Of a DNA stretch of 64,000 nt, positions 45,267 through 52,159 are shown piece by piece. Source of the stretch: DATJHM01 sp035493895 (lineage in GTDB: Bacteria > Chloroflexota > Ktedonobacteria > Ktedonobacterales > Ktedonobacteraceae); contig DATJHM010000139.1 of NCBI GenBank assembly GCA_035493895.1, forward strand, positions 1-64,000, in the 5' to 3' direction. Each line of letters begins with the position of its first letter. Position 1 is the first letter of the stretch. The position numbers and the translations under genes were made by a program. The notes beneath the pieces were generated by a model. The model worked only from the letters and a program-made list of their open reading frames with translations. It was not told the origin of the DNA and did no database searches.

Positions 45267-46754
45267 TTAAGATGAGAAAGGAGAACGAAGGTTGAGCACG
45301 ATGAGTCTGGATTCCGTCATTTCTTCGATTGCATATTTGACGCCCTCTCTGCCCATCCCGCTTTGTTTCACGCCGCCATACGGCATCTGGTCAATACGAT
45401 AGTTCGACGTATCATTAATAATGACGCCTCCAACCTCCAGTTTCTTTGCCGCATAGAACGCCACGTCAAGATCGCGGGTAAAGACGCCCGCTTGCAGGCC
45501 ATAGATGCTGTCATTCGCCTGAGTAATCGCGTCCCCCAGTTCCCTATAAGGAATAAGGTTCATGAGAGGGGCAAATACTTCTCTACAGACAACAAACATG
45601 TCAGGCGTCACGTTTTCAAGCACAGTCGGCTGAAACCATGGTCCCTCATGAGTGCCACCAACGACGATTTTGGCTCCTTGCTGAACCGCATCTCGCACCC
45701 AATCACCGGCTCGTTCTGCGGCACTCGCACTGATCATCGGCCCGATATCGGTATCTTCAGAAAGCGGATCGCCAACGACGATCTTGCGAATTTCAGCGGA
45801 CAATGCTTCTTTAAATTGGGCATAGACAGCCTCATGTACATACACCCGTTGCACGGAAATGCAGAGTTGCCCTGAGTACATATTGCCAGCTTTTGCGATG
45901 AGTCGGCTTGCGAGCGCAAGATCTGCATCTTTATGCACAATGACCGCCGAGTTCGAGCCAAGCTCAAGCATCGTTTTCCTGAGACCGGCCTTCTGGTGAA
46001 TCCTCGCGCCAACAGCGGCGCTGCCAGTAAAAGAGTATGCATTGATAAGCTGATTATCGAGCAGCCATTCTCCAACCACCTCGCCACGCCCTTGCACCAT
46101 GTTAATCGCGCCAGCGGGAAACCCTGCCTTTTGTATCGATTTCATGAGCCGAATAGCGCTTAGTGGCGTGATTTCGGGGGGCTTTACCACAACGCCGTTG
46201 CCAGCCGCCAGCCCGGTTGGAACTTTGTGGTTCATCTGATTCAGCGGAGCATTAAAAGGCGCAATCGCACAAATGACACCGAGCGGCACGCGGATCGTCA
46301 TGCCCAGCCGGTTCTCAGAGCCAGGAGTTCCGGAGAGTGGAATTTCCTCACCGTGAATTCGCCTGGCTTCTTCGCTTGCTAAGCGGAATGTTTGCGATGC
46401 TCGCCATGCTTCTACGCGAGCATCTTTGATCGGTTTTCCCGATTCAGCAACGATAAGTCTCGCGTAGATTTCGCTATTTTCCGCGATCTCTTGTGAGACC
46501 TTCTGTAGCAGTTCATAACGTTGAAATGGGGTGAGTGAATCACCTTTATCGAACCAATGACGTACCGATTTCACCGCGGTTGCGGTCATCTCTTCGGAAG
46601 CCTCGTTCAAGACGGCCAGCACCTCTCCCGAAGAAGGAGCTACGACGGGAAACGACGGTCCATCCCCTTTCACCCATTCGTTATTGATCAAATTTCCCGA
46701 CAATGCATCTAAGTCTTCACCAGCTAGCGCATTTTGCACTTCGTTTCGCAGCAT
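45267..46754 (-). CDS. NAD(P)-dependent aldehyde dehydrogenase
   Basis: A full-length (495 aa) ALDH-superfamily protein. It has the cofactor region IAPFNAPLNQ, the general-base Glu in LELGSN and the nucleophilic Cys in SGQLCISVQRVYVH. The latter form is common in the branch oxidising small hydroxy- or phosphono-aldehydes. The end reads GGVKQSGMGREG, a conserved substrate-site loop. ATG 46754 is chosen, 23 bases after the permease stop; TTG 46766 is possible and neither has a good ribosome site. In this operon it would oxidise the aldehyde freed by the downstream aldolase-family enzyme; that link is inference. Confidence 0.92.
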   Translation of the reverse strand: MLRNEVQNALAGEDLDALSGNLINNEWVKGDGPSFPVVAPSSGEVLAVLNEASEEMTATAVKSVRHWFDKGDSLTPFQRYELLQKVSQEIAENSEIYARLIVAESGKPIKDARVEAWRASQTFRLASEEARRIHGEEIPLSGTPGSENRLGMTIRVPLGVICAIAPFNAPLNQMNHKVPTGLAAGNGVVVKPPEITPLSAIRLMKSIQKAGFPAGAINMVQGRGEVVGEWLLDNQLINAYSFTGSAAVGARIHQKAGLRKTMLELGSNSAVIVHKDADLALASRLIAKAGNMYSGQLCISVQRVYVHEAVYAQFKEALSAEIRKIVVGDPLSEDTDIGPMISASAAERAGDWVRDAVQQGAKIVVGGTHEGPWFQPTVLENVTPDMFVVCREVFAPLMNLIPYRELGDAITQANDSIYGLQAGVFTRDLDVAFYAAKKLEVGGVIINDTSNYRIDQMPYGGVKQSGMGREGVKYAIEEMTESRLIVLNLRSPFSS

Positions 46755-46777
46755 TGTAAATCGCAACTTTCTATCTA

Positions 46778-48250
46778 TTATTTATCCTCAAGAAACACCG
46801 TTTTCCCAATTTTATCGAGATGATGTGGATTTCTTCTTCCCATCGTGTAAATGATAGCAAATCCGATGAGCGCAAAAAGCAGCGTTAACCACGGCATGGC
46901 CGCGAGCGGCATTCCAGGATACGGATACAAGCTGGTAACGATCGGGAAGATATAAAAGATAAGCGTGACAAACGGGACCAGACCATGTTTGAACCATGAG
47001 AATCTTCCCGTCATGCGAGCAAATCGCCACAAAGCAATGCACACCATCAAGTACACGGGCATAACGCCCAGGCTTGACCAGAATCCCAGGTATCCAAATG
47101 CCCCCGTGACCCCCGGTCCCCAGGCCAGACCTGCAACGAGTGTCACCACGATAGAAAAGAGCGAGTAGACAACAATGGCATTCTTAGGTGTATGATGCTT
47201 GCTCAACCGGGCCAGCGCATTTGGCAATGCACCTTCACGACCCATCGCGAAGAGGACGCGGAAGTTGGCCGTGTGCGCAGCGATAAGTACAGCAACGAGG
47301 GCACTGACTCCGGCAAGATCAACCGCTATCTGGTACCCATGTCCTAAGTATCTATTAGCGATATCGCTGAGAGGAGCGGCGCTATGGACGAAATCTTGAA
47401 TATGCGATGGACCATAACCGACAATAATCGCATAGGTCGTAATGGCAAAGTAAATTCCAGTGAGCGCGACGGAAAGGATCAAAGCAATCGGCACATTCCG
47501 CCTCGGATTTTTCGTTTCCTCCGAGATGGTAATGGAGGACTCAAAACCGAAGAAGGCAAACAGAATGAAAACGAATGAGAGACCAATCCCGCTAAAACCA
47601 TGTAATGGATTGGCAGGTGTAAAAGAGCTGAAGTGTTGTCCTTGCGCTCCCCCTTTTACAAGCACCCAGACTACGAGGAAACCAACAATCAATACTTCGA
47701 GACAAACAAAGAGAAGATCCGCTTTCATAGATCGGCTTACGCTCCGATAAGCGAGCCAGCTCACGAAAACGATCACCAGAACCGATAAAATCTCCCAGGG
47801 AATCCTTACCTGAAAAATAGTATACACGACATCTGATGAAAAGGAGCCAAAGAGAGCCGCGTTCAGCGGACCCTGTAACCCATACGCGATGAGTAAGAGC
47901 CAGCCCGACATAAAGCCTGCACGCGGTCCAATACCTTTACTGTTGAATGTATAGAACGTTCCTGCCGCCGGGGTTTCATGCGCGAACATGGCTAAAACCC
48001 ATGCCATAAGCAATACGCCCAGGGTCCCGACGATAAATGCAAATGGAGATGCTAATCCTGCTTGCGATGCGATGAGGGTACTGATAAACATAACACCGGT
48101 TGTCGGCGAAACAAATGCCAGTGACATGCCAAACGCGCCTGCAAGTCCAACAGCATTTTTCTCAAGCTTTTCATCAGAAGCAACAGATTTCGCTGATGCG
48201 CTGTCGTCAATTTCTAAAATCCTCTGATAATCTCGCTCCAATACTTTCAT
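46778..48250 (-). CDS. APC-family amino-acid permease
   Basis: An integral membrane protein of about 490 aa with twelve hydrophobic helices. It has the APC-family opening (GLAGAFGMSLAFVSPTTG) and the FGFESSITISEETKNPRR signature of the sixth helix and following loop. It should import an amino acid or a related compound. The start is uncertain. At ATG 48250 the GGAGG site abuts the codon directly, which is too close for normal initiation, while TTG 48241 would have a nine-base spacing. A longer frame to 48373 would run through a tandem repeat and into the upstream gene, so I reject it. The permease lies inside the catabolic operon. Confidence 0.9.
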   Translation of the reverse strand: MKVLERDYQRILEIDDSASAKSVASDEKLEKNAVGLAGAFGMSLAFVSPTTGVMFISTLIASQAGLASPFAFIVGTLGVLLMAWVLAMFAHETPAAGTFYTFNSKGIGPRAGFMSGWLLLIAYGLQGPLNAALFGSFSSDVVYTIFQVRIPWEILSVLVIVFVSWLAYRSVSRSMKADLLFVCLEVLIVGFLVVWVLVKGGAQGQHFSSFTPANPLHGFSGIGLSFVFILFAFFGFESSITISEETKNPRRNVPIALILSVALTGIYFAITTYAIIVGYGPSHIQDFVHSAAPLSDIANRYLGHGYQIAVDLAGVSALVAVLIAAHTANFRVLFAMGREGALPNALARLSKHHTPKNAIVVYSLFSIVVTLVAGLAWGPGVTGAFGYLGFWSSLGVMPVYLMVCIALWRFARMTGRFSWFKHGLVPFVTLIFYIFPIVTSLYPYPGMPLAAMPWLTLLFALIGFAIIYTMGRRNPHHLDKIGKTVFLEDK

Positions 48251-48255
48251 CCTCC

Positions 48256-48323
48256 ATTGTTTTGTAGTGGTGGTAATGAACTTGACGGTATTGTTTTGTA
48301 GTGGTGGTAATGAACTTGACGGT
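48256..48323. repeat. Exact 34-bp tandem duplication before the permease
   Basis: The 34-base unit (containing TAGTGGTGGTAATGAACTTG) occurs at 48256-48289 and is repeated without change at 48290-48323. It fills most of the gap between the SDR stop and the permease start. Because 34 is not a multiple of three, it shifts any frame that crosses it. Confidence 0.95.
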
Positions 48324-48350
48324 ATTGTCTCGTAGAGAGAGTGTCGTACC

Positions 48351-49121
48351 TTATTTGGCGGTAAAGCCGCCATCTACCATTACAGCCGAAGCGACCATAA
48401 ATGAAGCCATGTCAGACGCCAGGAATACTGCGGGATGGGCAATCTCCATCGGATCGGCAACTCTGCCGATAGGTGCCCAGGCATTGTTCTCTTCTTCCCT
48501 CTGCTTCGGATCGGGGCTCGTTTCCACCTCTTGCTGTAAAAGAGGGGTATTGGTTACTCCTGGACAGACAGAATTCACGCGAATATTGTATTGAATAAGA
48601 TCCAAAGCCATCGATTTAGTCAGCATCACAACCCCTGCTTTGGAAGCATCATAGATTGGATTTGCAGGATCAGCGGCGAACGCCATTTCTGAGCCTGTCG
48701 TGACAATGGCACCACCGCCCGCTTTCATCAATTCGGGGATTGCGTATTTGCAAATGTAGATCATACCTTTGAGATTAATGTCCACAACCCGATCCACGTC
48801 CTCTGGTTCTACATCCTTTACGCTCGCAATCAAGGGAACTCCAGCATTGGGGAACAGGAGTTGCAATTTCCCGTACTGTGCGACGGCAGTATCTACGGCA
48901 CGTTTGCAATCTGCTGGTTTGGAGACATCTCCAACGACGCCTGTTACTTCGTAGTGCTCTACCCTCAGTTTGGCAATGGTTGCTTCCAACGCCGTTGCGT
49001 CATAATCCATCATCACCACACGTGCCCCTTCTTGCGCACATAATGTGGCAATGGCTTCACCTATCCCTTTGGCCCCACCAGTCACAAGCGCTACTCGCCC
49101 TTCGATTCCATATCTACCCAT
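48351..49121 (-). CDS. Short-chain dehydrogenase/reductase (classical SDR)
   Basis: A 256-aa classical SDR. The cofactor motif is TGGAKGIGEA, followed by an acidic residue after the second strand (MMDYDA, suggesting NAD). Further motifs are NAG in FPNAGVP, the catalytic Ser in TTGSEMAF and YDASK. ATG 49121 has GGAGG nine bases upstream; 39 further open codons upstream look non-coding. Substrate is unknown. As part of the amino-acid catabolic run it may oxidise a hydroxylated intermediate. Confidence 0.9.
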   Translation of the reverse strand: MGRYGIEGRVALVTGGAKGIGEAIATLCAQEGARVVMMDYDATALEATIAKLRVEHYEVTGVVGDVSKPADCKRAVDTAVAQYGKLQLLFPNAGVPLIASVKDVEPEDVDRVVDINLKGMIYICKYAIPELMKAGGGAIVTTGSEMAFAADPANPIYDASKAGVVMLTKSMALDLIQYNIRVNSVCPGVTNTPLLQQEVETSPDPKQREEENNAWAPIGRVADPMEIAHPAVFLASDMASFMVASAVMVDGGFTAK

Positions 49122-49328
49122 GAATAACAGCCTCCAAATGTGTAATATGCAACACGTCTGTTGCTTCCAGCGAAACAAAAAAAAGCACGCTAATACACAA
49201 ACTGAGACCCCCCTGGTCTCATGTCCTGTTGACATCATGTATCAGGTACTTTATCTCACATCATTGAGTAAAAAAATCAACACGTACTGATTTTCTTTAT
49301 CACTATGTCATCGTAGCCACAGGTGATT

Positions 49329-50285
49329 CTACCAGTACAATGTGCTTCCCACACCTTGCTTCAGCGCAATCTCCAGAGCCAGTTCTGCCGTTGTCAGGTC
49401 TTGCAAAGCAATGCCCGTCGAATCGAAGACGGTAATTTGCTCTTCGCGCTGCCTTCCAGCATGATTTCCCAGCAGCACATCGCCAATCTCAGTCGCGACC
49501 CTGTCCGGATTTCGTTGTAATTCGCCGATCGTTCGCGCTTGCCGAAGATCATCAGTAAATATCTCAGCGACACTCAAGACCGATTCGTCCAGCTCGGATT
49601 TGCCTTTTGTATCCGCCCCCATGGCATTGATATGCACTCCTGGCTTGAGATCCTCTCTCAGCAGAAGAGGATGAATGGCCGGTGTTGCGGTCACGATGAT
49701 GTCTGCACCTTCAATAGTCTCTCTCACACTCTTGCAGACACTCACTTCCACCCGGCCCTGAAATTGCGCCGTATATTCGACCACCGAACGTCCAGTCAAC
49801 CCAAAACAGCGCACATGCCTCACGTCAGGCCGGACTTTCAGGATGCCCTCCGTCTGGATTTTCCCCTGAACTCCGGTTCCAATCACCGCCAACACTTGCG
49901 CATCCTGTTTCGCCAGACATCTCGCAGCAACTGCACCAGCTGCGCCCGTACGAATCGTCGTAATATAATTTCCATCCATAAAGGCTCTCGGTTTGCCTGT
50001 TTCCGGATCTATCAGGACAACCGTCGCTTGATGCGCTTCCTCATTGCGCTCCCGATTCCTCTTCCAATAGCCCGCAGCCTTTAATCCCAAAACATTCCCT
50101 TGCTCCAAATAGCCGGCTTTGACACCAAATACGGCTTCCGCTGAAAGCTTCTCTCGAATGATGGGATACGTCTGCCCCGTCTTTGATGAATGCGCAACAT
50201 ATGCCTGCTGGACCGCCTCCATCGTCGCTTCAAATGTGAGCACACGACGCAGGTCAGATGTAGAAAGACATAAAATTTCTGGCAT
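49329..50285 (-). CDS. Ornithine cyclodeaminase / mu-crystallin family protein
   Basis: A 318-aa NAD(P)-binding protein with the family signatures RTGAAGAVAARCLA and IGTGVQGKIQ, a Lys-containing substrate region (FGVKAGYLEQGNVLGLKAAGYW) and the NAMGADTKGKSELD segment. Members include ornithine cyclodeaminase, alanine dehydrogenase of the archaeal type, ketimine reductases and the iminosuccinate reductase BhcD. Without the deaminating active-site details I cannot choose. It is the first structural gene behind a strong promoter at 50411-50439. Confidence 0.87.
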   Translation of the reverse strand: MPEILCLSTSDLRRVLTFEATMEAVQQAYVAHSSKTGQTYPIIREKLSAEAVFGVKAGYLEQGNVLGLKAAGYWKRNRERNEEAHQATVVLIDPETGKPRAFMDGNYITTIRTGAAGAVAARCLAKQDAQVLAVIGTGVQGKIQTEGILKVRPDVRHVRCFGLTGRSVVEYTAQFQGRVEVSVCKSVRETIEGADIIVTATPAIHPLLLREDLKPGVHINAMGADTKGKSELDESVLSVAEIFTDDLRQARTIGELQRNPDRVATEIGDVLLGNHAGRQREEQITVFDSTGIALQDLTTAELALEIALKQGVGSTLYW

Positions 50286-50377
50286 AATTTCACACCCTAC
50301 AATTATAATGCTGTACAATCAGCTTTCAGTAGATGCGACAAGCGCTGTTCCTGAGTGCTTTTTACAACATATTTAGT

Positions 50378-50422
50378 TTACCTTAATAGATCGTTAATAA
50401 TCTTATTTGTATTATAAGGTAA
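50378..50422. promoter_or_regulatory. Operator-like inverted repeat overlapping the catabolic promoter
   Basis: TTACCTTA at 50378-50385 and TAAGGTAA at 50415-50422 are inverted copies 29 bases apart. The second half-site overlaps the -10 box of the adjacent minus-strand promoter, a position suited to repression. Confidence 0.5.
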
Positions 50423-50439
50423 CGATAACCGAATGTCAA
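50411..50439 (-). promoter_or_regulatory. Consensus sigma70-type promoter of the catabolic operon
   Basis: On the minus strand TTGACA (50439-50434) and TATAAT (50416-50411) are separated by exactly 17 bases. The start site would be near 50404, giving a leader of about 120 bases before the ATG at 50285. Confidence 0.85.
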
Positions 50440-50593
50440 TAAATTTTTATGCTATTGGGATATTTTTTTATCTGCCATTTACCTCTTTATTCTGCCAAAA
50501 AGCAAAAATGGAGCCCTCTCCACAAAAGAGTCTCCACCCTGACCTGAGCCATCTCAGTATTTATGCCAGTAATACGCTATCTTCTCAACAATC

Positions 50594-51250
50594 TCAGGCC
50601 GTTTCTCCTGGCGATTTCAATTCGTCGAGATATCCATAAATCGTTACTTTGGAGATGTTCAAGGATATTGCAAGCTCGTCAATGGCTCCTTTGATCAGAA
50701 ACAGACCTTTTTCGTTTAAAAACGAAACAATTTTCAGCTTGTCGTGCTTGGTCATCTCGTTCACCGATACCGGATATTCTTCGACTGCATACCGGATGAG
50801 GTTCGTCACGACATCCCATACGCTGTCGACAATTTCCTTCTCTTCGCGCAGACTTTCCGCCTCGTCCATCGAAACGAACTCTTCAACGAACATTTTTGAT
50901 TTCAACAAATCATCAACGTCAAAGTTAATGCAAAATGCCCCTACGACCATATCATTGTCATCACGGATCAGCGCCGTCGATGATTTTATCACTCTACCAT
51001 CGTCAGCGATCGTTTTGTAATTGCTCAAGTGATCGTCATTAAATTTGCTGGAGCTTAACACTTTGGGAAACAGATGATGGAATGATTGACCAATTTTGCG
51101 TCCTGTGACGTGCCCGTTTTTCGTGTATACGACCGATGCCTGGGGTCGCGTTAAATCATGCAACACGACTTCACAGCGTTTTCCAAATGTCTCTGCAATG
51201 GCATCTGCGATCGGGATCATTTTTTTTAAATCTTTGTCGCTCATAGGCAT
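50594..51250 (-). CDS. YheO/DauR-type transcriptional regulator (PAS_6 + HTH_22)
   Basis: A 218-aa regulator. The N-terminal YheO-type PAS domain (about residues 8-120) has FGKRCEVVLHDL, the N-G-H-V-T-G-R segment and AFCINFDVDD. The C-terminal winged helix-turn-helix is about residues 165-215 (LFLIKGAIDELAISLNISKVTIYGYL). DauR, a characterised relative, represses D-arginine catabolic genes, which fits control of the downstream D-amino-acid-type operon. ATG 51250 has GGAGG nine bases upstream. A perfect inverted repeat lies just upstream and may be its own operator. Confidence 0.88.
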   Translation of the reverse strand: MPMSDKDLKKMIPIADAIAETFGKRCEVVLHDLTRPQASVVYTKNGHVTGRKIGQSFHHLFPKVLSSSKFNDDHLSNYKTIADDGRVIKSSTALIRDDNDMVVGAFCINFDVDDLLKSKMFVEEFVSMDEAESLREEKEIVDSVWDVVTNLIRYAVEEYPVSVNEMTKHDKLKIVSFLNEKGLFLIKGAIDELAISLNISKVTIYGYLDELKSPGETA

Positions 51251-51272
51251 CTTCTCTATCCTCCATAAATGT

Positions 51273-51300
51273 ATTATGGATTCATTTCAGAATCCATAAT
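51273..51300. promoter_or_regulatory. Perfect 11-bp inverted repeat before the YheO-type regulator
   Basis: ATTATGGATTC (51273-51283) and GAATCCATAAT (51290-51300) are exact inverted copies with a six-base spacer. They start 23 bases upstream of the regulator's ATG, consistent with an autoregulatory operator. Confidence 0.65.
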
Positions 51301-52159
51301 CACTCTATTTTCTCTGATCATACTGCACAATCAGATGACGGAAGGAGCCCGGCAAGCGAGGACGCGTTCATCTGCACGGATCATTATCTACCACGCTAAA
51401 TAAGAAAAAAATGCTTACCTGGCTCCTTCCATAAACGATGCCTTTTCCTTCGCAAGAAGCATTATTTGAGAACCGTCGTTCTCTTCGATCCGCAAGTTGA
51501 CAATACCAACCAATTCTATAAATTATCCGAATTATACAAATCAGCTCCTTGCCCTGTCAAGAGACATTGAAGCAGCCTTTTTTGTGATTTAGCGCCCCCC
51601 CCATCCAAAGCGAGAGGTTTGATTATACTGTGAGAATCGTTCCAAAGCAGAGATTTTTGGCTTTGGCTTGACGGCCCTGGCTTCCTGCAATAATGCTGTG
51701 GCGAAGTCGTTGGCAACGTCAAACGGCATTATGCCAACTACATAGTCTCTCAGGCTACCGTAAATACTACCTTAAATCCCTCCGGAGGGCGTGCAAAATA
51801 CTCCAGGCCATACAAACGGGGACGGCAAGGAATTGCAAGAGCGGATTATGCGTCGCGCGGCAGAGTTGCGTCAGGAGTGGACAACAGCAAGTATATTAAG
51901 AGTGGCTCATCCTCACAAAAAGTGAGCCACGATCCTCTTGATGTTTACAACATAGAGCATAAAGGAGATATGAGTCTTCTCCGAGCCCCAAAACGAGCCA
52001 TGCTTCTCCACTATTATTGTATCACCTCCTGTCTACTGACACACTGCCTTTTTGGACGGTTTTTTTTGGCGTCCTTTCCCCTATACTCAGGTGGAAACAA
52101 AGTGAAGAGAGGTTATGGTGGTAAGCGAGCAATCTGCGTTCTATTAAAGGAGGGAACAT
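51301..52159. other. Intergenic region upstream of the phosphotransferase gene
   Basis: No complete gene is visible. A plus-strand frame without a start, about 51781-51933, ends in a protein-like string (ELQERIMRRAAELRQEW) and may be a gene relic. GTGGCTCA (51902-51909) and TGAGCCAC (51923-51930) form a hairpin. The promoter of the next gene should lie here, but I cannot name it. Confidence 0.4.

Noticed and set aside
44131..50285. Complete beta-hydroxyaspartate cycle operon
   Set aside because: Only families resembling BhcC and BhcD are present; no aspartate-glyoxylate aminotransferase or beta-hydroxyaspartate dehydratase and no IclR regulator are seen.
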